Of a stretch of DNA of 64,000 bases, positions 25,300-34,586 are shown piece by piece (position 1 is the stretch's first letter; each line of letters opens with the position of its first letter). The stretch comes from an uncultured Sphingorhabdus sp. (GTDB lineage: Bacteria > Pseudomonadota > Alphaproteobacteria > Sphingomonadales > Sphingomonadaceae): the NCBI GenBank assembly GCA_937873665.1, contig CALMYW010000394.1, forward strand, positions 868,001 to 932,000, written 5' to 3'. The position numbers were made by a program, and so were the translations under genes. The notes under the pieces were generated by a model, which worked only from the letters and a program-made list of their open reading frames with translations, had not been told where the DNA came from and did not search any database.

Positions 25300-26019
25300 A
25301 TGAAAAGCTGGAGGTCGGGCAACCGGCCTCCGGTCCTGCCGCTGGTAAATAGCCAAAAGATGTCCCGATCCCAAACATTCACGCCCGCCGCAGGACGCTT
25401 TCTGCCAACAAGCGCCTATGACCGACTCCTGGCGTTGCTCACGCGCGAAGCGCGTTGGCGGTCAGCGCTGCTGGAGGCGATTGCACCTGCGCCCGGTGAG
25501 CGCATACTCGATGTCGGCTGCGGAACCGGTTCGCTTGCCATCTTGATCAAGCAGGCGGCACCAGACACGATGGTTGTAGGGCTCGACCCTGATGAAGTCG
25601 CGCGATGCATTGCTTGGAAGAAAGCGGGGGAAGCGGGCGTAGGCATCGAATGGGAAAGTGGTTTTGCACGCGACGCCGGAAATTATGGCCAGTTCGACAA
25701 GGTCGTTTCCAGCCTTGTCTTTCACCAGGTACCGGTCGCCGAAAAGCGAGTTGGTCTTGCCGCCATGTTCGCCGCCACCAAGTCGGGCGGCACCATGATT
25801 GTCTGCGACTATGCTGCGCAAGGACGCTGGCTTATGCGTCAGGCGTTCAAGGTCGTGCAATCGGTCGATGGTCGAGCGAATACGCAGCCCAATGCCGACG
25901 GATTTCTTGAAGCGGAACTGGAACGTATTTGCGGCAAGCCGATCACCGCTGAGCAATCGTTCGACACGCCAACGGGAACCATTTCAATCTTCAGACTGCA
26001 AAAGGAGTCAGTAAAATGA
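25300..26019 (+). CDS. Class I SAM-dependent methyltransferase
   Basis: A 239-residue Rossmann-fold methyltransferase. Motif I is ILDVGCGTGSLAI near residue 65, the acidic residue of motif II is in VVGLDPDE, and motif post-I/IV is FDKVVSSLVFHQV. It resembles UbiE/MenG-type small-molecule methyltransferases. A start at 25360 (MSRSQTFTPAAG) is possible. The substrate is unknown, and its place between two metal-protein genes is unexpected. Confidence 0.8.
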   Translation: MKSWRSGNRPPVLPLVNSQKMSRSQTFTPAAGRFLPTSAYDRLLALLTREARWRSALLEAIAPAPGERILDVGCGTGSLAILIKQAAPDTMVVGLDPDEVARCIAWKKAGEAGVGIEWESGFARDAGNYGQFDKVVSSLVFHQVPVAEKRVGLAAMFAATKSGGTMIVCDYAAQGRWLMRQAFKVVQSVDGRANTQPNADGFLEAELERICGKPITAEQSFDTPTGTISIFRLQKESVK

Positions 26020-26450
26020 AGGCAACCACCCTAGCGATGGCCATTGCGCTGGTTGCAACGCCAGCCTTGGCCGCGACCGAGGCGGTGATGCACCGCGACC
26101 CCGGTTGTGGTTGCTGCGAAAAATGGGCGGCACAAGTCCGCAAGGCATTCGGGCGCAATGTGCGGATCGTCGATGACGCCAATCACCCGGCACTGCAAAG
26201 ACGGGTTGGCCTGCCTTCGCTATTGGCATCGTGCCACACCGCCCTGATCGATGGTATGGCGTTTGAGGGTCATGTGCCGGTTGCGGACATGAAGCGCGTG
26301 CTTGAGGCTAAGCCAAAGGGTGTGCGCGGCTTGGCGGTTCCGGGGATGCCAATAGGTTCGCCAGGAATGGAAGCCCCGGGCGGTCGCGCGCAACCTTACA
26401 ATGTCATAGCGTTCGGCTCGGGACCGTCCACGGTGTATGCCCGCCACTGA
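26016..26450 (+). CDS. DUF411 periplasmic metal-binding protein
   Basis: A 144-residue protein with a signal peptide (ATPALA) and the DUF411 core: HRDPGCGCCEKWAAQV near residue 25, GLPSLLASCHTALIDG, and YVEGHVPV-like FEGHVPVADMKRVL. DUF411 proteins are regular members of copper and silver resistance clusters, and the conserved Cys/His residues suggest metal binding. Its ATG overlaps the methyltransferase stop. It ends 5 bases from the convergent merR gene. Confidence 0.9.
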   Translation: MKATTLAMAIALVATPALAATEAVMHRDPGCGCCEKWAAQVRKAFGRNVRIVDDANHPALQRRVGLPSLLASCHTALIDGMAFEGHVPVADMKRVLEAKPKGVRGLAVPGMPIGSPGMEAPGGRAQPYNVIAFGSGPSTVYARH

Positions 26451-26455
26451 GCCCG

Positions 26456-26845
26456 TCAGCGCGGCCCCATCGTCTCGATGATCTTGCAATCGGCGACGGT
26501 GCCGTGGCTGCAAGAACCTATCACTCGGCTCAATTCCAAACGCAGCGCGGTCAGGTCGCCAATCTTGCGGTCGATCTCGGCCAAATGCGTTTGCGCGATG
26601 CCATCGACCGCTTCGCAACTCTGCGATTTGTCATCTGACAGCGTCAACAGCTCGCGCACCGCTTCGAGCGTGAAGCCCAGATCGCGGGCGCGGCGAATGA
26701 AGGACAGGCGCGCCAGATGGTCGGTGCCATAGGCGCGATAGTTGGCGAAGGTGCGCGCGGGCGGCGGCAACAGGCCGATTTTCTCGTAATAGCGCACTGT
26801 CTCGACCTTGGTCGCGGTGGCGCTCGCCAGTTCGCCGATTTTCAT
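26456..26845 (-). CDS. MerR-family metal-responsive regulator
   Basis: A 129-residue regulator with the MerR winged helix (MKIGELASATATKVETVRYYE, KIGLLPPPAR), a dimerisation helix, and a C-terminal metal site with Cys/His in SCEAVD and CSHGTVADCKIIE. The CSHGTVADC arrangement resembles the ZntR/CadR/PbrR divalent-metal group more than CueR. It probably activates the divergent promoter at 26849, which drives the CDF-czcCBA genes. Confidence 0.9.
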   Translation of the reverse strand: MKIGELASATATKVETVRYYEKIGLLPPPARTFANYRAYGTDHLARLSFIRRARDLGFTLEAVRELLTLSDDKSQSCEAVDGIAQTHLAEIDRKIGDLTALRLELSRVIGSCSHGTVADCKIIETMGPR

Positions 26846-26848
26846 GTC

Positions 26849-26879
26849 TTGACCCTGTAGTTGCTACAGGGTGTAGATA
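26849..26879 (+). promoter_or_regulatory. MerR-type promoter with operator dyad in a 19-bp spacer
   Basis: The -35 hexamer TTGACC (26849-26854) and -10-like TAGATA (26874-26879) are 19 bp apart, the over-long spacer typical of MerR-activated promoters. The dyad ACCCTGTAG-TTG-CTACAGGGT (26852-26872) occupies the spacer. It faces the transporter gene starting at 26917. Confidence 0.85.
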
Positions 26880-26916
26880 GCTGTCCGACTCGGAATTTGT
26901 CGAGAAGGATTTGAGC

Positions 26917-27555
26917 GTGTCAGACCATTGTTGCGAAAGCGCCTGCGGGAGCGAAACGGCCAAGGCCGATCCGCGCTGGCGGCGCGTTCTTTGGATCGCG
27001 CTAGTCGTCAACGCGACGATGTTTCTGGTCGAAATGGGCGCGGGCGCAGCGGCGGACAGCCGCGCGCTGCAAGCCGACGCACTCGATTTCCTTGGCGATG
27101 CGGCCAATTATGCGGTGAGCCTTGCCGTCGTTGGGATGGCGCTCGCTTGGCGCGCCCGCGCTGCAATGCTCAAATCGCTGTTCATGCTGGGCTTTGCCGC
27201 ATGGGTATTCGGCAGCGCGGTCCTTGCTTTCGTAAACGGCGCATCGCCCGATCCGGCGACGATGGGGGCGGTCGGCGCGTTGGCACTCGCGGCCAACGTC
27301 GGCGTGGCGCTCATGCTGTTTCGCTACCGCACCGGCGACGCCAATATGCGCTCGGTCTGGATATGCTCGCGCAACGACGCGATTGGCAATGTCGCGGTGA
27401 TGCTGGCGGCGCTCGGCGTGTTCGGCACCGGGAGCGCGCTCCCGGACCTGATCGTCGCCGCGATTATGGCGCTGCTCGCCCTGACAGGCGGCGTGCAAGT
27501 GCTGCGGCAGGCGCGCGGAGAATTGCGCACGCCCGAACTGGCGGGGCAGTCGTAA
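26917..27555 (+). CDS. Short CDF-like cation transporter
   Basis: A 212-residue membrane protein of the cation diffusion facilitator superfamily, containing only the transmembrane domain (about 5-6 helices) and no cytosolic C-terminal domain. The helix with the family metal site is ADALDFLGDAANYAV, with a second site at CSRNDAIGNVAVM. The N terminus MSDHCCESACG is Cys-rich. The GTG at 26917 suits AAGGA at 26905-26909 better than the TTG at 26911. It is the first gene of a MerR-controlled operon. Confidence 0.85.
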   Translation: MSDHCCESACGSETAKADPRWRRVLWIALVVNATMFLVEMGAGAAADSRALQADALDFLGDAANYAVSLAVVGMALAWRARAAMLKSLFMLGFAAWVFGSAVLAFVNGASPDPATMGAVGALALAANVGVALMLFRYRTGDANMRSVWICSRNDAIGNVAVMLAALGVFGTGSALPDLIVAAIMALLALTGGVQVLRQARGELRTPELAGQS

Positions 27556-27559
27556 CGTC

Positions 27560-28129
27560 ATGCTTCAAGCCCTCCCCTTTTTGTCGATCATCGCCGTCGT
27601 CGCCGCGACATTACTGCGCGCGGTTGCCATCCGGCGACGCACCGGTGACCGCGCCTTTGCCTTCATGTCTGCCACTGGGATTCAACGCATCGCCGGAGTC
27701 AGTTTCGCTTTGAGCGTTGCCGCGTTGGTTCTGGCATCGGCGCTTCCTGCATCCGGCAGTTCGCTCGCCGTTGCCGTGCTGGCTGCAATTCTCGCGCTGG
27801 TAGGCTGCTTCATCGTAATCATTGCCCAGGTCCAAATGGGCCGCGCATGGCGCGTCGGGGTGCGGCAAGGCGACGCACCGCTATTTGTGACGCATGGTCT
27901 GTTCAAGTTCAGCCGCAATCCGATCTTTGTTGGAATGATCCTGCAAGGCGTAGCTGCCGCTTTGACTGCAAACGCCGCATGGGCTTGGGCGGCGCTGACG
28001 GTCTTCATCGGGTCATGCGCGGTACAAGTCCGTGTTGAGGAAGCGCATTTGGAAGCGAGCTTCGGACAACACTACCGCGAGTTTCGTGCGTCGATCCCGC
28101 GCTGGATCGGGATTGGCGGTCGAGCATGA
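27560..28129 (+). CDS. Isoprenylcysteine carboxyl methyltransferase-like membrane protein
   Basis: A 189-residue integral membrane protein with four or more helices and a C-terminal ICMT/phospholipid-methyltransferase region (LFKFSRNPIFVGMIL, VEEAHLEASFGQHYREF). Such genes often accompany czc clusters, for unknown reasons. Bacteria lack protein prenylation of the eukaryotic kind, so the substrate is probably a lipid or quinone; this is inference. Confidence 0.8.
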   Translation: MLQALPFLSIIAVVAATLLRAVAIRRRTGDRAFAFMSATGIQRIAGVSFALSVAALVLASALPASGSSLAVAVLAAILALVGCFIVIIAQVQMGRAWRVGVRQGDAPLFVTHGLFKFSRNPIFVGMILQGVAAALTANAAWAWAALTVFIGSCAVQVRVEEAHLEASFGQHYREFRASIPRWIGIGGRA

Positions 28130-28488
28130 CGATGTTGATGCGCGAACGTGCCGAACTGCTGATCACCGCAGAAATGGCTGCCTATCACGCTGCCCGCGCT
28201 TCGGGCGACAATACCGCCGCGTGGGTTGCGCTCGAACGTGCGCATATCATCTCGCAACCCTATCTGGGGCCGCATCTCGCCAATCATTGGGCCATGCTCG
28301 GCTTCGCTTTCGATTTGCGCGATTGGCGGGAAGCGGCGGGGCAACTTGTCCGGCTGGCACTCGCGCCGCTCGGCGCGCTGACAGGGCGCATTCCCATCGG
28401 TAATTCCGGGCGCTCGAATGTGAGCGCGTTCAAGTCGATGCCGATTGCCGACGATCTTCTCGCCAAGATAAGTGGCGGGCGGGAGTGA
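28126..28488 (+). CDS. DUF3703 protein
   Basis: A 120-residue soluble protein with the DUF3703 core AWVALERAHIISQPYLGPHL, ANHWAMLGFAFDLRDWREA and a C-terminal GRIPIGNSGRSNVSAFKSMPI. The family is associated with metal-resistance operons and has no known function. It overlaps both neighbours by four bases, so translation is coupled. Confidence 0.85.
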   Translation: MTMLMRERAELLITAEMAAYHAARASGDNTAAWVALERAHIISQPYLGPHLANHWAMLGFAFDLRDWREAAGQLVRLALAPLGALTGRIPIGNSGRSNVSAFKSMPIADDLLAKISGGRE

Positions 28489-28865
28489 CAGTTTTCTTGC
28501 CCCGCCGTGCGGCGACTGCTAACCGTAAGGTCATGCGGGGTCGGACTACCAATCTATTTGTGCTTCTCGCGCTGATTTTCAGCGCGGTGATCGTTCCTGC
28601 GACCGCCCACGCACAGGATTTGAGAGAAGTCCATGCCAATGACATGCTAACCAACGTGGACCACAGCGATCACGAAGCCCCCGATCATGATGGCGATTTG
28701 CCTTGCCATGCGGTGGTGCATCATCATTGCAGCGTCGCACTTGCCTATGAGGGGCATGCGGTGACTTCGGAGCGGCTTGCAGCGGGTGAGTTGATCCCGC
28801 TCGCTACCAGCCCCGCGATGTCTAGTTTCGCACAGGCTCCGCCGACCGAGCCGCCCGCCGCCTGA
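28485..28865 (+). CDS. Small His-rich secreted protein before czcC
   Basis: A 126-residue protein with a signal/anchor helix (LFVLLALIFSAVIVPATAHA), then a His-dense stretch DHSDHEAPDHDGD and PCHAVVHHHCS, and a Pro-rich tail. The GTG start overlaps the DUF3703 stop (GTGA). The His/Asp pattern suggests a divalent-metal binder, similar in layout to CzcE/CzcI-type periplasmic proteins, but I see no definite homology. Confidence 0.65.
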   Translation: MTVFLPRRAATANRKVMRGRTTNLFVLLALIFSAVIVPATAHAQDLREVHANDMLTNVDHSDHEAPDHDGDLPCHAVVHHHCSVALAYEGHAVTSERLAAGELIPLATSPAMSSFAQAPPTEPPAA

Positions 28866-28924
28866 ACCTGACCGCCCGCGCGGCATGATGCCGCGCGACC
28901 CGTTCAAGGTTCAGGAGAATTTCA

Positions 28925-30133
28925 ATGATTTCCAGATTGCGAGCGTTACTGCTTGCGGGCGCAATCGCCGCCTGCGGGCAAGCCGCTCAAGCCGAGCCCA
29001 TCGCGCTCGGCGACGCCCTAGCCCAAGGCGTCCAGACTTCGCCCCGTGCGGCCCAGGCCAAGGCGCTCGCCGACGCCTCCGAAGCGCGGGCGCGGCAGGT
29101 GGGCGTTGCGCCCAACCCCGAACTCAGCCTTGAGGTCGAGAATTTTGCAGGGTCGGGCGCGTTTCAGGGGCTGCGCAGCACCGAGGCGACGCTTGCTCTG
29201 AGCCAGCGGATCGAACTCGGCGGGAAGCGCAGCGCGCGGCTTGGCGTCGCGCGGGCCGAACGCGATTTCGCCTTCCTGACCTACAAGGCGGCGCTGGCCG
29301 ATCTCGAACGCGATATTCGCACGGCCCATGCCGAACTGCGCGCGGCGGAAGACCGTGCCGTGCTGGCACGCGACAACACGGCAGCCGCCGAAGAGCTGGC
29401 GCGCACTGCGCGGATATTGGTCGATGCCGGACGCGATCCGCCGCTACGCCAGCTTCGCGCGGAATCGCTGCTGGCCGAAGCCAGGGCGGAGCAGGCGCGG
29501 ACATTTAGCGAGTTGCTGACCGCGCGCCGGCTGCTCGGCAGTCTGATCGGCAGCGACGATCCCGAATTGACCGCGACCGCCAGCGAGGACGCCGCCCCTG
29601 CTGCGCCTGCCCCCGACGCTACAAGCCTCAACGAGCAATTGGCGACGGCAGAGCGCGAAGCGGCCCGCGCTAGGGTGCAACTCGCACGTTCGGACGCGGT
29701 ACCGGACATTACGGCGAGCGGCGGGGTGCGGCGGTTCCGCGAGAGCGGCGATACTGCGCTGGTCGCCGGAATCTCGATCCCGCTTCCCATCCGCGACCGC
29801 AACCGGGGCAACATCGAAGCGGCTGGCGCGGAGAGCAACGCCGCCGCGTCCGCACTGCTCCTCGCGCGGATTGATGCCAACCGTGCGCGATATGACGCAC
29901 GGATGCTCTTGGGCGCTGCCGAGGTCCGCTACGAAGCACTGGCCGGGCTGGGGTTGCAACAGGCCGAGGAGGCGCTGCGGCTCGCGCACATTGGCTACAA
30001 TGCGGGCAAGTTTTCGCTGATCGAACTGATCGACGCACAGACCGCGCTCACCACCGCCAAACTCAACCTCATCGAAGCGCGGCTCGACCGCGCTCGCGCG
30101 CTCGCCGCGCTCATCCGCGCGAACGCGCAGTGA
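28925..30133 (+). CDS. czcC: CzcC, outer-membrane efflux channel
   Basis: A 402-residue TolC-family protein with a signal peptide (LLLAGAIAACGQAAQA; the Cys suggests possible lipidation) and two outer-membrane efflux repeats. Family marks are NPELSLEVENFAGSGAF, RIELGGKRSARLGVA and YNAGKFSLIELIDAQTALT. It forms the outer channel of the RND pump. It starts 59 bases after the previous gene and is coupled to czcB. Confidence 0.9.
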   Translation: MISRLRALLLAGAIAACGQAAQAEPIALGDALAQGVQTSPRAAQAKALADASEARARQVGVAPNPELSLEVENFAGSGAFQGLRSTEATLALSQRIELGGKRSARLGVARAERDFAFLTYKAALADLERDIRTAHAELRAAEDRAVLARDNTAAAEELARTARILVDAGRDPPLRQLRAESLLAEARAEQARTFSELLTARRLLGSLIGSDDPELTATASEDAAPAAPAPDATSLNEQLATAEREAARARVQLARSDAVPDITASGGVRRFRESGDTALVAGISIPLPIRDRNRGNIEAAGAESNAAASALLLARIDANRARYDARMLLGAAEVRYEALAGLGLQQAEEALRLAHIGYNAGKFSLIELIDAQTALTTAKLNLIEARLDRARALAALIRANAQ

Positions 30134-30144
30134 AGGACCGTCTC

Positions 30145-31329
30145 ATGGAAACCGAAACCAACAGAAACAAACTGATCGCAGGGGCCGCCATTGCCGCGCT
30201 CGTGCTAGGCGGGGGCGGCGTGATGCTGGGCCGCACCGTGTTCGCCCCGTCTGCCGCCACCGCGCCTGCCGAAGAAGGCGAGCATGGCGAAGAAGGCAAA
30301 GAGGAAGGGCATGTCGAAGGCCTCGTCGAGATGGACGATGCCCGCGCAAAGGCGGCGGGGATTGTGACCGAAGCTACGCAGGCGGGTGGCCTTGGTGCCG
30401 AAATCATCGCGCAGGGCGTAGTCGCTGCCGCACCGGATGGAGAGGCGGTGCTGACTGCCCGTGCCGATGGCGCGCTGACCAGGGTCGTCAAGCGTCTGGG
30501 CGACAATGTGCGCGCGGGCGAGACCATCGCCTATCTGGAGAGCCGCGATGCGTCGGCAATCGCAGCCGAACGCAGCTCCGCTTCGGCAAGGCTGATTGCA
30601 GCGCGCTCCGCATATGCGCGCGAGAAAAAACTTTATGAGGCAAAGGTGACGGCGCGGCAGGATTTCGAGGCAGCACAAGCAGTGCTGGCCGAGGCCGAAG
30701 CAGAGGCACGGCGCACCCAATCGGCGGCGGGCGCTGCCAAGATTACCGGCGATGGCCGGTATCTTGCGGTGACCAGCCTGATTTCGGGCAAAATCACCAA
30801 GGCCGATGCCACACTCGGCAGCTATGTGTCTGCAGGCGCTGAATTGTTCCGCGTCGCCGACCCGCGCAAGATCCAGATCAATGCCCTGGTGCTTCCCGCC
30901 GATGCGCAGCGCGTGCAGCCGGGCGACCGCGCGGTCATCGAGCTGCTCGGCGGCGAAACCGTCACGGCGACGGTGCGTGCAGCGACCCCCAGCCTTGACC
31001 CGGAAAGCAAGACGGCGACCATTGTGCTTGTCCCGGACGGCTCCGGCCAGCTCATACCGGGCCAAGGGCTGCGCGTGAGGATCATGCCGGGCAATGCGGC
31101 AGCCAGTTCGAGCATTGGCATTCCCGAAGAGGCAGTGCAGTCGGTCGAGGGCAAAGACGTGGTGTTCGTGAAAACCGCCAAGGGCTTTCAAGCGACCAAC
31201 GTCGCGGTCGGCCAGCGCAGCGCCGGACGCGTTGAGATTGTCGACGGGCTGAAGCCCGGCGCCGTGATCGCGACCAAGGGCGCGTTCCTGCTCAAAGCCG
31301 AACTCGGCAAGGGCGAGGCGGAGCATTGA
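30145..31329 (+). CDS. czcB: CzcB, periplasmic adaptor of the RND metal pump
   Basis: A 394-residue membrane-fusion protein. An N-terminal anchor (IAGAAIAALVLGGGGVM) is followed by an acidic His-rich linker (EEGEHGEEGKEEGHVEG), a biotinyl-lipoyl-like half-domain (GALTRVVKRLGDNVRAGETIAYLES), a helical hairpin and beta-barrel domains. The ATG at 30145 with AAGGA at 30133 is preferred to the GTG at 30130. It links CzcA to CzcC. Confidence 0.9.
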   Translation: METETNRNKLIAGAAIAALVLGGGGVMLGRTVFAPSAATAPAEEGEHGEEGKEEGHVEGLVEMDDARAKAAGIVTEATQAGGLGAEIIAQGVVAAAPDGEAVLTARADGALTRVVKRLGDNVRAGETIAYLESRDASAIAAERSSASARLIAARSAYAREKKLYEAKVTARQDFEAAQAVLAEAEAEARRTQSAAGAAKITGDGRYLAVTSLISGKITKADATLGSYVSAGAELFRVADPRKIQINALVLPADAQRVQPGDRAVIELLGGETVTATVRAATPSLDPESKTATIVLVPDGSGQLIPGQGLRVRIMPGNAAASSSIGIPEEAVQSVEGKDVVFVKTAKGFQATNVAVGQRSAGRVEIVDGLKPGAVIATKGAFLLKAELGKGEAEH

Positions 31330-31330
31330 G

Positions 31331-34300
31331 ATGATCGAAAAACTTCTCGATGCGGCGATCCGCTTCCGCTGGGGTGTGGTCATCGCCACGCTCATCGTCG
31401 CGGCCTTCGGTGCAGCGCAGCTTTTGAAGTTGCCGATCGACGCCGTTCCCGACATCACCAACAAGCAGGTACAGATCAACACCGTCGCGCCCGCTTTGGG
31501 GCCGCTCGATATGGAGCGGCTAGTTACCTTTCCGGTCGAAACCGCGATGGCGGGCATCCCCGGCCTTGAGAGCTCGCGCTCGATCTCGCGCAACGGTTTC
31601 AGCCAGGTCACGGTCGTGTTCGAGGAAAGCACCGACCTTTATTTCGCGCGCCAGCAGGTTGCCGAACGCTTGACCCAGGCCAAGGAAAGCCTGCCCGACG
31701 GCATCGAGCCGCAAATGGGGCCGGTGACCACAGGGCTTGGCGAAGTGCTGATGTATGTCGTCGAGTATGAGCCTGCGGGAACCAAGGCCAATCCGAAGAT
31801 CGCGGGCAAACCTGGCTTCCAGCCCGATGGCAGCTATCTCTCCACCGACGGCAAGATGCTCACTGACGAGGTCTCGAAGCTCGCATACCTGCGCACGGTG
31901 CAGGATTGGGTGATCCGGCCACAGCTCAAAACCGTCGCGGGCGTAGCTGGAATCGACAGCATCGGCGGCTATGAAAAACAGTTCGTGGTCGAACCCGATC
32001 CGGCGAAGCTCGCAACCTACCATATCTCCTTCTCGGAACTCGCCGAGGCGCTGGAAAAGGCCAATATCTCGGTCGGCGCGAATTTCGTCGAACGCGGCGG
32101 CGAGGCGTTTCTGGTCAAGGCCGATGGCCGCATCCGCACGCTCGATGAAATCGGGCGCGCCACCGTCGCCACGCGCGGCGGCGTGGCGGTGGCGGTGCGC
32201 GATGTGGCGAATGTCCGTATCGGCGGCGATCTGCGCACCGGCGCGGCTTCGGAAAACGGCAATGAGGTGGTCGTCGGCACCGCCTTGATGATCGCAGGCG
32301 GCAACAGCCGGATCGTTGCCGATGCGGTTGCCGCGCGCTTGGGCGAAGTCGCCAAGTCGATGCCGCCGGGGATCAAGGTCAAGACCGTCCTCGACCGCTC
32401 GAAGCTGGTCAACGCGACGATCTGGACGGTCGAAAAGAACCTACTCGAAGGCGCGTTGCTGGTCATCGCGGTGCTGTTCTGGCTGCTCGGCAATATCCGC
32501 GCCGCGATCATTGCCACGCTGGTCATCCCGCTATCTTTCCTGATGATGGCGATGGGCATGAACGCCACCGGCACGTCGGGCAATCTGATGAGCCTTGGCG
32601 CGCTCGATTTCGGGCTGATCGTCGATGGCTCGATCATCATCATCGAGAATTGCCTACGAAGATTGGCCGAACGCCAGCATCATGAAGGCCGTTTGCTCAG
32701 CCTGACCGAGCGGCTGCACGAGGTCTTCGAAGCCTCGCGCGAAATGGTGCGCCCGACCATTTATGGCCAGGCGATCATCTTCCTTGTCTTCGCGCCCTTG
32801 CTCACCTTCACCGGCGTAGAGGGTAAGATGTTCTCACCGATGGCGATCACCGTCATGCTCGCGCTGGCGGGGGCTTTCGTCCTGTCTCTGACCTTTGTTC
32901 CCGCGATGGTCGCGCTGCTCATTCGCGGCGAGGTGGCTGAGAAGGAAGTGAAGGCCGTCGCCTACGCCAAGCAACGCTATGTGCCGCTGCTCGACAAGGC
33001 GGTCGCGCGGCCCTGGCCGTGGATCGGCGCGGGCGTTGGCGCATTCGTGCTGGCGGGCCTCGTCTTCCTGATGCTGGGCCGCGAGTTCATCCCGCAGCTC
33101 GACGAAGGCGACATCGCGCTGCAAGGCATCCGCATCCCTTCGACTTCGCTCAACCAGTCGCTGACGCTCCAGCGGCAAATCGAGAAGGCGGCGACGTCGC
33201 TCCCTGAAGTCGCTTATATGTTCTCGAAGACCGGGACGGCGGAGGTCGGCACCGATCCGATGCCCGCCAACATCTCGGACTCGTTCGTCATATTGAAGCC
33301 TAAGGACGAATGGCCTGCTGGGGTCGATACCAAGGATGAGGTGATCGAACGGCTCGAAGCCAAGTTGAAGCCGATGGTCGGCAGCGCCTTTGAAATCAGC
33401 CAGCCTATCGAGCTACGATTCAACGAGCTGATCGCCGGGGTGCGCGGCGACATCGCTATCAAACTCTATGGCGACGATCTCGACGCCATGAGCGCGACAG
33501 GCGCAAAGGTCGCCGCCGTCCTCAACACGGTGCCGGGCGCTGCCGACGTCAAGGTCGAACAGACCGAGGGCTTTCCGCAGCTCGACGTGAAGTTCGACCG
33601 CGATGCCATCGCCCGCTACGGCCTGACGCTCGAAGATGTGACCGATACCGTGGCGGCTGCATTGGGCGGGCGCGAGGCCGGGATCGTCTTCGAGGGCGAC
33701 CGGCGGTTCGATATCGTCGTGCGCCTGCCCAATGCGGGCCGCGACGATCTGGACGCGGTGGGTGCGCTACCGGTCATGCTGCCGCAGGAAGGCACGTCGA
33801 TACCGTTGGGTGCGGTCGCGAGCTTCGGCTTTTCCGAAGGGCTCAATCAGGTCAGCCGCGACAACGGCCAGCGCCGCGTCGTTGTCCAGGCCAATGTGCG
33901 CGGCAACGATCTGGGAAGCTTCATCGCCGAAGCGCAAAGCAAGGTCGCAGCCCAAGTGCAACTGCCGCCAGGAAGCGCAATCGAATGGGGCGGGCAGTTC
34001 GAGAATCTGCAAGCTGCATCGCGGCGGCTGTCGCTGGTCATCCCTATCGTCTTCGCGGCGATTTTCGGCATCTTGTTCGTTGCCTTGCGCGGGTTCCGTC
34101 CGGCGATTGCGGTTTATTCGGCAATCCCCTTGGGCCTCGCGGGAGGCGTATTCGCGCTCGCGCTGTGGGGACTGCCCTTCTCGGTATCGGCAGCGGTCGG
34201 CTTCATCGTGCTGGCGGGCGTCGGCGTATTGAACGGCCTCGTCGTAATGACCGCGATCAACCAGCGGATCGAGGCCGGGCTATCGGTCGCGCAGTCCATT

Positions 34301-34573
34301 GTCGAAGGGTCGCTCGAACGCTTCCGCGCCGTGCTGATGACCGGCATCGTCCCGGCCATCGGCTTCGTCCCGATGGCGCTCGCCACCGGGCAAGGCGCGG
34401 AAGTGCAAAAGCCGCTCGCCATCGTCGTCATCGGCGGGCTGATTACCTCGACGATCCTGACCCTCTTCGTGCTGCCCGCGATCAGCCAATTGCTGCTCAA
34501 GGGCCAGCACAAGCACCACGAGACAGGCGAATATGATGACGTTGACAAGTTCGGCGGTGAACTACCGGCATAG
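31331..34573 (+). CDS. czcA: CzcA, RND-family heavy-metal efflux pump
   Basis: A 1080-residue, 12-helix proton-driven exporter. The first helix region and VPDITNKQVQINTVAPALGP are typical of the HME group. The proton-relay motif is DFGLIVDGSIIIIEN near residue 425, with DFG and DG as in Czc/Cnr pumps (Zn, Co, Cd, Ni) rather than CusA (Cu, Ag). Its C-terminal tail is His-rich (KGQHKHHETGE). It starts two bases after the czcB stop. Confidence 0.93.
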   Translation: MIEKLLDAAIRFRWGVVIATLIVAAFGAAQLLKLPIDAVPDITNKQVQINTVAPALGPLDMERLVTFPVETAMAGIPGLESSRSISRNGFSQVTVVFEESTDLYFARQQVAERLTQAKESLPDGIEPQMGPVTTGLGEVLMYVVEYEPAGTKANPKIAGKPGFQPDGSYLSTDGKMLTDEVSKLAYLRTVQDWVIRPQLKTVAGVAGIDSIGGYEKQFVVEPDPAKLATYHISFSELAEALEKANISVGANFVERGGEAFLVKADGRIRTLDEIGRATVATRGGVAVAVRDVANVRIGGDLRTGAASENGNEVVVGTALMIAGGNSRIVADAVAARLGEVAKSMPPGIKVKTVLDRSKLVNATIWTVEKNLLEGALLVIAVLFWLLGNIRAAIIATLVIPLSFLMMAMGMNATGTSGNLMSLGALDFGLIVDGSIIIIENCLRRLAERQHHEGRLLSLTERLHEVFEASREMVRPTIYGQAIIFLVFAPLLTFTGVEGKMFSPMAITVMLALAGAFVLSLTFVPAMVALLIRGEVAEKEVKAVAYAKQRYVPLLDKAVARPWPWIGAGVGAFVLAGLVFLMLGREFIPQLDEGDIALQGIRIPSTSLNQSLTLQRQIEKAATSLPEVAYMFSKTGTAEVGTDPMPANISDSFVILKPKDEWPAGVDTKDEVIERLEAKLKPMVGSAFEISQPIELRFNELIAGVRGDIAIKLYGDDLDAMSATGAKVAAVLNTVPGAADVKVEQTEGFPQLDVKFDRDAIARYGLTLEDVTDTVAAALGGREAGIVFEGDRRFDIVVRLPNAGRDDLDAVGALPVMLPQEGTSIPLGAVASFGFSEGLNQVSRDNGQRRVVVQANVRGNDLGSFIAEAQSKVAAQVQLPPGSAIEWGGQFENLQAASRRLSLVIPIVFAAIFGILFVALRGFRPAIAVYSAIPLGLAGGVFALALWGLPFSVSAAVGFIVLAGVGVLNGLVVMTAINQRIEAGLSVAQSIVEGSLERFRAVLMTGIVPAIGFVPMALATGQGAEVQKPLAIVVIGGLITSTILTLFVLPAISQLLLKGQHKHHETGEYDDVDKFGGELPA

Positions 34574-34586
34574 GAAGGATTGAACG

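Noticed and set aside
30205..31632. A 475-residue antisense frame opposite czcB
   Set aside because: czcB has full domain support; the antisense frame is a result of high GC at third positions.
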